Source: Nocardioides sp. W7
Lineage (GTDB): Bacteria > Actinomycetota > Actinomycetes > Propionibacteriales > Nocardioidaceae
Reading direction: 5' to 3'
Assembly: GCF_022919075.1 (NCBI RefSeq)
Contig: NZ_CP095078.1
Span: 3,596,001-3,660,000, forward strand
DNA: 64,000 nucleotides
This document shows positions 40,748 through 53,562 of the stretch, piece by piece. Below the pieces are notes generated by a model. The model was given only the letters and a program-made list of their open reading frames with translations. It did no database searches and was not told where the DNA came from. The translations under genes were made by a program, and so were the position numbers. The first letter of the stretch is position 1, and each line of letters opens with the position of its first letter.

Positions 40748-42091
40748 TCAGCTGTAGGCGCAGGGCCGGCGGGTGGGCTCGACGCCCACCTGGTGGGTGG
40801 CGTCGGGGTCGCTCCACATGCTGTCGAAGCGCGCGGAGTAGCGCCGGTAGTCGGGCCGGCCGTTGAGCCGCAGGGTGACCTCGTCGTTGCCGAGCGAGAC
40901 ACGCGACCAGTTCTCCGAGCCGGTCCACGTCGCCCGCACGCCGACGCCGTCGTAGGCGCCGTTGACCGTGAAGAACTTGTAGTGGGAGTAACAGCGAGGA
41001 CCGTAGACGATCTCGTCGTCGCTCCCGGTGGAGATCCGGTCGCCGAAGTCCCAGTCGGCCGCCTTCACGGGAATCCAGGCCTTCTGCAGCATCCGGGCGG
41101 CGGAGGCGCCGAGGACGCTGCCGATGACCTTGACGCGGCAGCCCTGGCGCTGGAGGTCGGCCACCTTGCGCGCGATGTTGTCGCCGCGCTCGCCGTACCA
41201 GGCGTAGACGATGATCCGGACGACGGTGTGACCGCCGGCCCCGAATCCCTGCGGCGCCCGGCAGCCGATCTTGGAGAGCCGCTGGATGACGGGGTCCCCG
41301 CCGGTCGCGCGGGCCGCCTGCACCTCGGTGCTGCCGCCGGACGCGCGGGCGAGCTCGCGCTGGAAGGCCACCGAGTGGTCCGGCGAGCTGTAGCCGACGA
41401 AACGCGGGGTGGACTTCCTGTCGCGGGCGATCTGGCGGAAGACCCCGACCCAGGTGCGGAAGAGCCGACGGTCGTCGCGGATCGTGTACCCGTCGTTCCA
41501 CTGGGCGAAGGCCGCGCCGTAGGTCAGGTTGGCCGAGGACGAGATGATCACGTCCTTGGACGCGCCGCTGCGGCTGAACGAGTAGATCTTGGTGTGCAGG
41601 TTGCCGCCGGGTCCGTTGCGGCACGAGCCCCGGCAGAAGACCAGGAAGCTCGGCCGGTCGCGACGCTTGCCGAGGACCTTCTGCAGCCGGCGCTGGGTGT
41701 TGCTGATGGTGTTGTCGTTGAAGACCATCTGCACGTGGACACCCCGCTTGTGGGCCTTGATCAGCAGGTCGGCGACGTCGTTGCGGTCCATCGAGTAGCT
41801 CGAGATCCGAATGGTGTCGCCGCGTCGGGTGTGCGAGATCGCGTCCCGGATGCGCGCCACGATCGCGACCCGCTGCTTCGGGCTGCCCGTGGGGTCGTTG
41901 AACACCGGGCCCCGGGCCGGCTTCCATCGGCGGCGGGGCGCCGTCCGGGGCGAGGCCTCGGCCGTCGACGGCGCCACGGTCGGAGCTGACGCCGGTGCCG
42001 CGCTCGCGACGGCCGCCGTGGGTACGACGGCCAGCACCGCCACCCCGAGGGCGAGGGCGAGCATCGTCACGGTCCGGTCTCCCCAACGCAT
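40748..42091 (-). CDS. Secreted phospholipase-D-like protein, copy 2
   Basis: A 447-residue protein identical to that at 36653-37996, including the signal peptide and both HxK motifs (HTKIYSFS, HYKFFTVNG). It is a complete gene with the same divergent promoter region, so the duplication doubles its dose. It converges on the chimera instead of on the intact VWA gene and is divergent from the complete GH3 gene. Confidence 0.82.
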   Translation of the reverse strand: MRWGDRTVTMLALALGVAVLAVVPTAAVASAAPASAPTVAPSTAEASPRTAPRRRWKPARGPVFNDPTGSPKQRVAIVARIRDAISHTRRGDTIRISSYSMDRNDVADLLIKAHKRGVHVQMVFNDNTISNTQRRLQKVLGKRRDRPSFLVFCRGSCRNGPGGNLHTKIYSFSRSGASKDVIISSSANLTYGAAFAQWNDGYTIRDDRRLFRTWVGVFRQIARDRKSTPRFVGYSSPDHSVAFQRELARASGGSTEVQAARATGGDPVIQRLSKIGCRAPQGFGAGGHTVVRIIVYAWYGERGDNIARKVADLQRQGCRVKVIGSVLGASAARMLQKAWIPVKAADWDFGDRISTGSDDEIVYGPRCYSHYKFFTVNGAYDGVGVRATWTGSENWSRVSLGNDEVTLRLNGRPDYRRYSARFDSMWSDPDATHQVGVEPTRRPCAYS

Positions 42092-42104
42092 CACAGCGGG
42101 AGTG

Positions 42105-42116
42105 TAAAGCGCTCTA
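42105..42116. promoter_or_regulatory. LacI-like operator candidate, copy 2
   Basis: Second copy of TAAAGCGCTCTA, here in front of the complete GH3 gene. The shared site would place the chimera and the complete gene under the same control. Confidence 0.35.
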
Positions 42117-42126
42117 GGGTGCGGCC

Positions 42127-44475
42127 ATGACGGAGAGCCCACGAGCCGCCGACCTCTCGCTGCGCGAGCAGGTGCGCCTGCTCTCGGGTCACGACGAGTG
42201 GCGCACCGAGCGGGCGGGCGGGCTGCGGCCGGCGATGCTCAGCGACGGGCCGCACGGCCTGCGGGTGCAGCCCGAGGGCGGGGACCACCTCAGCTTCGGC
42301 GACAGCATCCCGGCGACCTGCTTCCCGACGGCCGTCACCCTGGCGTGCACCTGGGACGACGACCTGGCCCGCGAGGTCGGAGCCGCGATCGGGCTCGAGG
42401 CACGCGCCCTGGGCGTCGACGTCGTCCTGGGGCCGGGGCTGAACATCAAGCGGCACCCGCTGGGCGGGCGGAACTTCGAGTACTTCTCCGAGGACCCGCT
42501 CCTCGGCGGCCACCTGGCGGCCGCCGTGGTCGAGGGGATCCAGTCGCAGGGTGTCGGCGCCTGCCTGAAGCACTTCGCGGTGAACAACCAGGAGTCGCAC
42601 CGGTTCGTGGTCGACGCCGTCGTCGACGAGCGGACCCTCCGGGAGCTCTACCTGGCCGGGTTCGAGTACGCCGTCCGCGCGAGTTGGCCCTGGACCGTGA
42701 TGGCGTCGTACAACTCGGTGAACGGGGTGCACGCCACCGAGCACCACGACCTGCTCACGACGATCCTGCGGGACGAGTGGGGCTTCGACGGGCTGGTGAT
42801 GAGCGACTGGGGCGCGGTGAGCGATCGGGTCCGCGGGATCGCCGCCGGGATGGACCTGGAGATGCCGTCCAGCCGCGGGCTCTTCGACCAAGCGGTCCGC
42901 GAGGCCGTCGAGAACGGCACCCTCCCGGCCGAGGCGGTCACCACGAGCGCCCAGCGCGTCCTCGACCTGCTCGCGCGCTGCCCCCAGGGCGACCGACCCG
43001 AGGGCGACCGGGCCGAGCTGCTGGTCGACGACCACGACGCCCTCGCCCGCCGGGTCGCCGCCGAGGCCACGGTCGTGCTCCAGAACGACGGACTGCTCCC
43101 CCTCGACCCGGGCCTCACCGTCGCGCTGCTGGGCGACTTCGCCGACCGCCCGCGCTACCAGGGCAGCGGCAGCTCGCTCGTGACGCCGACGCGGCTGACC
43201 AGCGCCCGCGCGGCGTTCTCCGCGCGGGGCATCGAGGTCACCGACGACCCGGCCGCCGCCGACGTCGCGGTCGTGCTGGTCGGACTGCCCGGCACCCACG
43301 AGAGCGAGGGCTTCGACCGGTCCGGTCTGGCCCTCCCGCCCGAGCACGACGCGCTCGTCGAGGCGGCGTACGCCGCGAACCCGCGCACCGTGGTCGTGCT
43401 CTCCGCCGGCGGCCCGGTGCGGTTGCCGTGGCGCGAGCGGGTCCCTGCCGTGCTCACCGGTCACCTCGGCGGCCAGGCCACCGGGGCCGCCCTGGTCGAC
43501 GTCCTGTACGGCGACGTCGAGCCCGCGGGCCGGCTCGCCGAGTCCTGGCCCGCGGAGCTGGGCGACGTCGCCTCCGACCCGTGGTTCCCCGGCGAGCCGC
43601 ACCAGGTCGAGCACCGCGAGGGGCTGTTCGTCGGCTACCGGCACCACGTGACGGCAGACGTCGCGCCGGCGTACCCCTTCGGGCACGGACGGGGCTACAC
43701 CCGACTGGACTGGTCCGACCCGGCCCTCGACCGCACGAACCTGACCGCAGGAGAACCGCTGCGGGTCACCGTGACCGTCGCGAACCCGGGTGATCGGCCC
43801 GGCTCGGACGTCGTCCAGGTCTACCTCCACGACCAGACCGGGGTGGTGCTCCGACCGCGGCGCGAGCTGGCGGCCTACGCCAGGGTCCGGCTCGAGCCCG
43901 GCGAGAGCCGGGCGATCACCCTGGAGGTTCCGGCCCGGGCGTTCGCCTTCTACGACGTCGAGCGCGCCGACTGGTCGATCCCCTCGGGTCGGTACGCCGT
44001 CGAGGTGGCCCGCTCCAGCGCCGAGATCGTGGCGGCCCTGCCGGTGCAGGTCGTCGGCGGCGTCGAGAGCGCACCCGAGCCGGCCGACACCGCGCGGCTG
44101 GCGGTCGACGACGCCGCCTTCGCCCGCCGCCTCGGTCGGCCGGTGCCGGTGCCCCGACCGGTGCGCCCGTTCACCCGGGAGTCGACGGTCGGCGAGCTCG
44201 CCACCACCCGCACCGGTCGGCTGCTGCGCCGGGCGCTCGTGGCGGCGGCGCCGCTGGACCAGGCGGCCGGCGACGACGAGACCCTGAAGCTGATGCTGGC
44301 CCGCTCCCTGGAGGAGCTCCCGCTCCGCTCGGTGGCCAGCTTCTCCGGTGGCCGCCTGCCCTGGCCGGCGGTCGACGCGATCCTCGCCGTCGTCAACGGA
44401 CGCCCCTGGGAGGTCGCGACGGCCGCGGCTCAGAGGGCGCGGACCCGCTGGAAGTTGCGCCCACCCCGGGCGTAG
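42127..44475 (+). CDS. GH3-family beta-glycosidase (complete copy)
   Basis: A 782-residue glycoside hydrolase family 3 enzyme without a signal peptide, so intracellular. The N-terminal barrel has LSDGPHGLR, GRNFEYFSEDPLLGG, LKHFAVNNQESHR and the nucleophile Asp227 in VMSDWGAVSD. The second domain has the likely acid/base glutamate region HESEGFDRSGLALPPEHD, and a fibronectin-like domain ends with VQVYLHD and RRELAAYARV. The ATG is preceded by AGGG at a good distance. A beta-glucosidase-type activity is most likely. Its first 348 codons are also present in the chimera upstream. Confidence 0.9.
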   Translation: MTESPRAADLSLREQVRLLSGHDEWRTERAGGLRPAMLSDGPHGLRVQPEGGDHLSFGDSIPATCFPTAVTLACTWDDDLAREVGAAIGLEARALGVDVVLGPGLNIKRHPLGGRNFEYFSEDPLLGGHLAAAVVEGIQSQGVGACLKHFAVNNQESHRFVVDAVVDERTLRELYLAGFEYAVRASWPWTVMASYNSVNGVHATEHHDLLTTILRDEWGFDGLVMSDWGAVSDRVRGIAAGMDLEMPSSRGLFDQAVREAVENGTLPAEAVTTSAQRVLDLLARCPQGDRPEGDRAELLVDDHDALARRVAAEATVVLQNDGLLPLDPGLTVALLGDFADRPRYQGSGSSLVTPTRLTSARAAFSARGIEVTDDPAAADVAVVLVGLPGTHESEGFDRSGLALPPEHDALVEAAYAANPRTVVVLSAGGPVRLPWRERVPAVLTGHLGGQATGAALVDVLYGDVEPAGRLAESWPAELGDVASDPWFPGEPHQVEHREGLFVGYRHHVTADVAPAYPFGHGRGYTRLDWSDPALDRTNLTAGEPLRVTVTVANPGDRPGSDVVQVYLHDQTGVVLRPRRELAAYARVRLEPGESRAITLEVPARAFAFYDVERADWSIPSGRYAVEVARSSAEIVAALPVQVVGGVESAPEPADTARLAVDDAAFARRLGRPVPVPRPVRPFTRESTVGELATTRTGRLLRRALVAAAPLDQAAGDDETLKLMLARSLEELPLRSVASFSGGRLPWPAVDAILAVVNGRPWEVATAAAQRARTRWKLRPPRA

Positions 44476-44786
44476 GTCGCGACCACCGCCGGCGGCGCGC
44501 GGTGCTCCTCGACCGGCTCGGACCAGCGGCAGCGGCGTACGTGCACCAGGTCGACCGCGACAGCCGCGGGATCCCGGTCGTGCTCCAGCGGACCGGTCAG
44601 GACCCCGCGCACGAAGCGACCATCCGGGTCCCGGGTCCACATGACCGCTCCGTCCGGCACGGCCGCGAACCGGTCGAGGCGTCGCGCGGAGCGCTCGTCG
44701 CTCACCGCGCCCATCCCGCACAGTCCACGCTCCAGGGCCCGCTCCACGGCTGCCCACGGCTCGACGTCGTCGCTGCGTGAGCGCAT
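44430..44786 (-). CDS. Conserved hypothetical protein
   Basis: A 118-residue protein with RGLCGMGAVSDERSARRL, DRFAAVPDGAVMWTRDPDGR, AVDLVHVRRCRWSEP and a closing ARGGRNFQRV. I have the impression of similar proteins in other actinobacteria, but no function is known to me. The ATG at 44786 begins the conserved part; a longer frame overlaps other genes. It converges on and overlaps the GH3 3' end by 46 nt. Confidence 0.6.
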   Translation of the reverse strand: MRSRSDDVEPWAAVERALERGLCGMGAVSDERSARRLDRFAAVPDGAVMWTRDPDGRFVRGVLTGPLEHDRDPAAVAVDLVHVRRCRWSEPVEEHRAPPAVVATYARGGRNFQRVRAL

Positions 44787-44927
44787 GGGCGCGCGGTAGA
44801 CCCCGGGCCCGTCAGCGGCAGGTGGCGGCACGCGCCGGTGGTGCCCCGAGGCCGCACCGGGCAAACGTCGTTTGTGACCGGGAGCGGCGGCTACCGGGTC
44901 GTCGTACCCGACCCGAGAGGACTCCCC

Positions 44928-45479
44928 GTGAACGCGCAGACCCTGTCCGGCAAGACCGTCGCCTTCCTCGTCGCCACCGAGGGCATCGAGCAGGTCGAGC
45001 TCACCGACCCCTGGCAGGCCGTCCGGGACGCCGGTGCGACGCCGGTGCTGCTGAGCACCGAGAGCGGGGAGGTGCAGGCCTTCCACCACCTCGACCAGGC
45101 GGACACGTTCCCGGTCGACGCGGTCGTCGACGACGTGTCGGTCGAGGAGTACGACGCCCTGGTGCTGCCCGGCGGAGTCGCGAACCCCGACCTGCTCCGC
45201 ACCCACGAGCCCGCCGTCGCCTTCGTGCGGGACTTCGTGGGCTCCGGCAAGCCGGTGGCCGCGATCTGCCACGCGATCTGGATGCTGGTCGAGGCCGGCG
45301 TGGTGTCCGGCCGCGAGCTCACCTCGTGGCCCAGCCTGCAGACCGACGTCCGCAACGCCGGCGCGACCTGGGTCGACCGGGAGGTCGTGGTCGACGGCAA
45401 CCTGGTGACCAGCCGCAAGCCCGACGACCTGCCCGCGTTCACCCGCGAGCTCACCACGCTGGTGGCCGCGACGTCCTGA
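44928..45479 (+). CDS. DJ-1/PfpI-family protein
   Basis: A 183-residue class I glutamine-amidotransferase-like protein of the DJ-1/PfpI group, related to YhbO/HchA-type deglycases and general stress proteins. It has GKTVAFLVATEGIEQVEL, VLPGGVANPDLLR, and the nucleophile elbow AAICHAIWMLVEAGVV with the reactive cysteine. The GTG at 44928 is chosen because GAGAGGA precedes it at 7 nt; the frame upstream is not conserved. It is a single-gene transcript or shares one with the next gene. Confidence 0.88.
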   Translation: MNAQTLSGKTVAFLVATEGIEQVELTDPWQAVRDAGATPVLLSTESGEVQAFHHLDQADTFPVDAVVDDVSVEEYDALVLPGGVANPDLLRTHEPAVAFVRDFVGSGKPVAAICHAIWMLVEAGVVSGRELTSWPSLQTDVRNAGATWVDREVVVDGNLVTSRKPDDLPAFTRELTTLVAATS

Positions 45480-45496
45480 GGCCCTACAGTTCCCGG

Positions 45497-46084
45497 GTGC
45501 CCCCGCCCCCGTTCCGTGTCGGCTTCGTCACCGGCGCCACCCCGGACAAGTGGGCGCGCACCTGGCGCGACCGCTCGCGCATCCCCCTGGAGCTGGTGCC
45601 GGTGGAGCAGCACGAGCAGGAGGACGGGCTGCGTGCGGGCAGCCTCGACGCCTGCCTGGTCCGGCTCCCCGTCGACCGGGAGGGCCTGCACCTGATCCCG
45701 CTGTACGACGAGGTCGCCGTGGTCGTGGCCGGGAGCGAGCACCTCGTCGCCGCGGCCGACGACGGGGTCACCCTCGCCGACCTCGCCGACGAGCAGCTGG
45801 TCCTCCCCCACGAGTCGGGCTGGGTGCCGGCGGCCGAGCAGCTGGACTGGCCACCGATGTCGGTGCGCGACGCGGTCGAGGTCGTCGCCTCCGGCACCGG
45901 GATCGTGCTGCTGCCGATGTCGATCGCCCGGCTGCACCACCGCAAGGACGTCGTCACGCGGCCGGTCACCGACCTCCCGGCGACCAAGGTCGGGCTCAGC
46001 TGGCTGGTCGACAACGAGGACCCCCGCGTGCAGACGTTCATCGGCGTCGTCCGGGGCCGCTCGGAGCGCAGCTCACGGTCCTGA
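45497..46084 (+). CDS. LysR-type substrate-binding domain protein lacking a DNA-binding domain
   Basis: A 195-residue protein that matches the effector-binding half of LysR regulators: FRVGFVTGATPDKWARTW, SLDACLVRLPVDREGLHLIP, DEVAVVVAGSEHLVA, and a hinge followed by SGTGIVLLPMSIARLHH. No N-terminal helix-turn-helix is present, and the upstream bases belong to the DJ-1 gene, so it is a free-standing domain. Such proteins are common in actinobacteria near small genes. It may bind a small aromatic or act as a decoy; this is inference. Confidence 0.75.
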   Translation: MPPPPFRVGFVTGATPDKWARTWRDRSRIPLELVPVEQHEQEDGLRAGSLDACLVRLPVDREGLHLIPLYDEVAVVVAGSEHLVAAADDGVTLADLADEQLVLPHESGWVPAAEQLDWPPMSVRDAVEVVASGTGIVLLPMSIARLHHRKDVVTRPVTDLPATKVGLSWLVDNEDPRVQTFIGVVRGRSERSSRS

Positions 46085-46155
46085 GTCGATCGGGTCCCGC
46101 GTGAGCGTCCTCACCCGAAGGTGTGAGACGCCGGAGCGCTGGAAACCCTGATCTA

Positions 46156-50529
<4,374 letters not shown>

Positions 50530-50553
50530 GGACCGTGCGGGGCCCCGCCGGCG

Positions 50554-51864
50554 CTACGTCGAGCTGACGCCGATCCGGCCCTCACGGAAGGCGTCCACGA
50601 ACAGCGCGTGGTCGGCGCGGACCCGCTCGGCGTACGACGTCGCGAAGTCGGTCACCCAGGCGGTGAACTCGCGGCGCCGACCCTCCAGTGAGGTCACGAT
50701 CGCCTCCTCGACCTGGAAGTCGACGAGGTCCTGGTCGCTGTCCTCGTCGGAGGCGCAGTGGATCTTGGCCGTCGCCCGCCCGAGCAGGCTCACGACCTGC
50801 GCGATGTCGTCGGGCTCGGTGAGACCGGCCCAGTCGAGGTCCTCCTCGTACGGCGAGACCTCGCTGACGACGTACCCGACCCCGTCCAGCTCGGTCCAGC
50901 CGAGCAGCGGGTCGGTGTGCACCTGCAGGGCCCGCTGGCTGACCACCGTGCGGTGCCCCTCGTTCTCGAAGTAGCGGTCCACCGTCGCGGAGTCGACGAA
51001 CCGGCTGACCGCCGGGATGTTGGCCTGCTTCATCGACAGCACCACGTCGTTGTCGAGCGCCTGGCTGACCCCCTCGATGAGCAGGTTGTACGCCGGCAGC
51101 CCGGCCGAGCCGATGCCGAAGCCGCTCTTGCCGACGACGTCGCGCAGCTCGTAGAAGAGCGCCCGGTGCGAGCGCTTGTCCTCCGGGATCGTGTCCAGGT
51201 AGCGCTGGTAGGCCTTCTCGACCCGGGCCTGCTCCCGCTTCGGCAACCGGCGCTCGTGGACGCCCTCGCGGAACAGCCGGGTGCCCTCGACGCGCAGGGT
51301 CGTCGCGTCGAGCAGGTCCGCGCGGCGGCGCTGGCGGGCTGTCACGAGGGCGTCGTGGATCGGTCCCTCGGTGTTGTCGAGGTGCAGCGAGAACTCCCCG
51401 GCGTCGTCGGCGCTGCCGACGTACTCGTCCACCTGCGAGAGGTACGCCCGGACGTAGCGACCGACCAGCCGGCGTACCTCCTCCTCGGGCAGCGCCTTCT
51501 GCCAGCCGACCACCGCCAACGACGCCGCGAAGCGCTGCAGGTCCCAGGTGAACGGGCCGAGGTAGGCCTCGTCGAAGTCGTTGACGTCGAAGACCAGCCG
51601 GCCGTCGGAGTTCAGGTAGGTGCCGAAGTTCTCGACGTGCAGGTCGCCGTGCACCCAGATCCGACCGCTGCGGTCGTCGGCGTACGGGTCCTCCCGCGAC
51701 GTGACGTCGGCATAGAACAGGCACGCGCTCCCCCGGTAGAACGCGTGCGGATCGGAGGCCATCGTGCGGTACTTCCCGCGGAACGCCACCGGGTCCGCCG
51801 CCATCAGCGGCGCGAACGCGTCGTCGAGCGTCGAGACGATCAGGTCGGAGCGGTCCTCGGTCAT
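50554..51864 (-). CDS. DUF2252 family protein
   Basis: A 436-residue protein of the DUF2252 family, whose members resemble aminoglycoside-phosphotransferase-type kinases. It has ADPVAFRGKYRTMASDPHAF, YRGSACLFYADV, and the key GRIWVHGDLHVENFGTY and VFDVNDFDEAYLGPFTWDLQ, which resemble a kinase catalytic loop (HGDLHxEN) and metal-binding DFD. Function is not established. The ATG at 51864 starts the conserved part; the longer frame overlaps the YiaA/B gene antisense. It converges on galK. Confidence 0.88.
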   Translation of the reverse strand: MTEDRSDLIVSTLDDAFAPLMAADPVAFRGKYRTMASDPHAFYRGSACLFYADVTSREDPYADDRSGRIWVHGDLHVENFGTYLNSDGRLVFDVNDFDEAYLGPFTWDLQRFAASLAVVGWQKALPEEEVRRLVGRYVRAYLSQVDEYVGSADDAGEFSLHLDNTEGPIHDALVTARQRRRADLLDATTLRVEGTRLFREGVHERRLPKREQARVEKAYQRYLDTIPEDKRSHRALFYELRDVVGKSGFGIGSAGLPAYNLLIEGVSQALDNDVVLSMKQANIPAVSRFVDSATVDRYFENEGHRTVVSQRALQVHTDPLLGWTELDGVGYVVSEVSPYEEDLDWAGLTEPDDIAQVVSLLGRATAKIHCASDEDSDQDLVDFQVEEAIVTSLEGRRREFTAWVTDFATSYAERVRADHALFVDAFREGRIGVSST

Positions 51865-51960
51865 GGCTGGCTCGGTGCCCGGATCTGAGTCGGCGTACTC
51901 AGCGAGGACCGGGTACGACGGCGGGTCCTCACCGTCGACGAAGCGACGAGGCTTCTCGTC

Positions 51961-52248
51961 ATGTCCACTCCCAAGCAGACCAAGAACACCACCGCCTTCT
52001 TCGCCCAGGCCGGCATCTCGTTCGCCGTCGCCCTGCTGGCGATGCTCTTCGCGATCCTCTACCTGCCGGTCGACCCGTGGGTGCGTGCCTTCTTCGGCAT
52101 GACGACGCTGTTCCTGACGACCTCGTCGTTCACGCTCGCCAAGTGCATCCGGGACGCGCAGGACGAGCAGTACGTCGTCACCCGTCTCGACCAGGCACGC
52201 GTCGACAAGATCCTCGCCGACCACGACCCGTTCCGCAGCGTGTCCTGA
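51961..52248 (+). CDS. YiaA/YiaB-family membrane protein
   Basis: A 95-residue protein with two membrane helices (about 15-37 and 42-62) and a hydrophilic tail with DEQYVVTRLDQARVDKILAD, matching the YiaA/YiaB family of unknown function. The ATG start begins MSTPKQTKNTTAFFAQAGIS. It is divergent from the DUF2252 gene with a 96-nt gap and is followed by a structured 312-nt intergenic region. Confidence 0.85.
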   Translation: MSTPKQTKNTTAFFAQAGISFAVALLAMLFAILYLPVDPWVRAFFGMTTLFLTTSSFTLAKCIRDAQDEQYVVTRLDQARVDKILADHDPFRSVS

Positions 52249-52268
52249 GCCGTCGCCGTCCTGCGGGT

Positions 52269-52399
52269 TCATCACGGTGTGCAGACGAGTCGGCGTGGGC
52301 GGATCGGGCCTGCGGGCTCATCACGGTATGCAGACGAGCCAGCACTTCCCACGGTGGGTACGCCGTGGGAAGTGCGAACCGCCCTGCATACCGTGATGA
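52269..52399. repeat. Nested inverted repeat with an extra direct arm
   Basis: The 312-nt gap 52249-52560 contains no gene. It holds an outer inverted repeat of 16 bp (52318-52333 with 52384-52399, arm TCATCACGGTATGCAG), an inner inverted repeat of 13 bp (52342-52354 with 52363-52375) and a third copy of the outer arm in direct orientation at 52269-52284 with one mismatch. The two direct arms sit in 31-bp repeats spaced 49 bp apart. The nested stem can form a long hairpin or cruciform. Confidence 0.85.
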
Positions 52400-52560
52400 A
52401 CCTGGGGCAGGAGTGACACCACCCCAACCAACCCCCCCCGCCGAGCACCCGCTCGGCTGGCCGCCGGCCACCCGGTCTGCGACGTGGCCCAAGCCTCAGC
52501 GTGGCCCGGCCCGCTCCGGGGTACGTTTCCAGCGACCGTCCGCGACCGGAAGGACCCGCT

Positions 52561-53481
52561 GTGGCCCGCAAGAACCCCATCGGCAAGATCGTCGATGCCG
52601 CCGTCGAAACGGCCGTCGAGACCGTGAAGGACCCGATCGGCACCGGCCAGAAGGTGGTCGGCCAGGCGATGAGCCAGGTCCGGGGCACCGTCGAGCTCGG
52701 CCGGATGGTCGTCGGGCAGGCCACCCAGGCCGCCGTCGACCGGGTCGGCGCCGCCACCGGCCGGGGGGCGCGGCCCGCACCGGCCGACCTCGCCGCCCGG
52801 CCGGCTGCCGCCAGGCCGGCCGCCGCGACCCCGTCCCGGCCCACCCCCTCCCCGGAGCCGCGACCGCACGGCGACCCGGTGTCGCCGATCGCGCGGACGA
52901 CCGCGAAGAGGCCGCCCGCCAAGAAGACCGCTGTGCAGAAGCCGCCCATCGCCCAGGTCGTGCCGGCGAAGAAGGCAGCGCCCGCCGCCAAGAAGGCGAC
53001 GCCGGCCGCCAAGTCAGCGCCAGCCGCCAAGAAGGCGGCGCCCGCGGCGAAGAAGGTGACGCCGGCGGTGCGTCCGTCGGAGGCAGCGCCGACCGTGAAG
53101 GCGGCGCCGGCCAAGAAGGCAGCGCCCGCCGCCCCGAAGCCGGCGCCCGTGGCGAAGAAGGCCCCTGCGAAGAAGGCTCCTGCCAAGAAGGCGCCCGTGA
53201 CCAGCATCGATGCCGCCGCCGATCCCGCCGCGGTCGACGTGACCCCGGCCGACGTGATGCCCGCCAAGGCCACCGAGGCGAAGGGGCCGATCGCGAAGGC
53301 TCCGGCGAAGAAGTCGACCGCCAAGGCCCCGGCCAAGAAGTCCGCGCCGTCCGGCAAACTGCCGGCCCGGAAGGCACCGACGAAGGCTCCTGCCGACCCG
53401 CTGATCGACCCGGGCACGGCCAAGGCGATCGCCTCCGAGGCCGCCACCGGCGCGCAGGCCGCCGAGCCCGACAAGGGCTGA
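52561..53481 (+). CDS. Histone-H1-like lysine/alanine/proline-rich protein
   Basis: A 306-residue protein. The first 70 residues look folded and helical, with VARKNPIGKIVDAAVETAVE and VGQAMSQVRGTVELGRMVVG; the rest is low complexity, dominated by PAKKA/APAKK repeats, as in bacterial H1-like and HupB tails. It should bind DNA or RNA by charge. The GTG at 52561 has GGAAGGA 7 nt upstream. An acidic interlude near residue 215-230 breaks the basic tail. A nucleoid role is inference; a cell-envelope linker is another possibility. Confidence 0.7.
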   Translation: MARKNPIGKIVDAAVETAVETVKDPIGTGQKVVGQAMSQVRGTVELGRMVVGQATQAAVDRVGAATGRGARPAPADLAARPAAARPAAATPSRPTPSPEPRPHGDPVSPIARTTAKRPPAKKTAVQKPPIAQVVPAKKAAPAAKKATPAAKSAPAAKKAAPAAKKVTPAVRPSEAAPTVKAAPAKKAAPAAPKPAPVAKKAPAKKAPAKKAPVTSIDAAADPAAVDVTPADVMPAKATEAKGPIAKAPAKKSTAKAPAKKSAPSGKLPARKAPTKAPADPLIDPGTAKAIASEAATGAQAAEPDKG

Positions 53482-53501
53482 GCGGGGCACGCCGTGCGTG
53501 A

Positions 53502-53547
53502 GTCGTGCCCCTGATCGCGTGCCCGGTGGCACGGTCAGGGGCACGAC
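53502..53547. terminator. Bidirectional terminator hairpin
   Basis: A 13-bp perfect stem (53502-53514 with 53535-53547) enclosing a smaller GTGCC/GGCAC stem lies between the convergent H1-like and acyl-CoA dehydrogenase genes. Confidence 0.75.
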
Positions 53548-53562
53548 CCGCGACCGGTGGCG

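Larger units (their letters stand above)
39076..43170. repeat. Tandem duplication, unit 2 (4,095 bp)
   Basis: The second copy joins directly to the first. The junction shares only AGC: 34981-34983, 39076-39078 and 43171-43173 are AGC in all three contexts, and flanking bases differ. Beyond 43173 the intact GH3 sequence continues uniquely. Confidence 0.95.

Noticed and set aside
37996..40902. A 968-codon minus-strand open frame across the duplication junction
   Set aside because: It is antisense to the chimera and contains only shadow composition. Its length is a by-product of the in-frame junction.
53000..53400. Repeated AAGAAGGC-type DNA, considered as a CRISPR or satellite array
   Set aside because: The periodicity comes from PAKKA codons in the H1-like gene; there are no spacer-repeat units of constant length.
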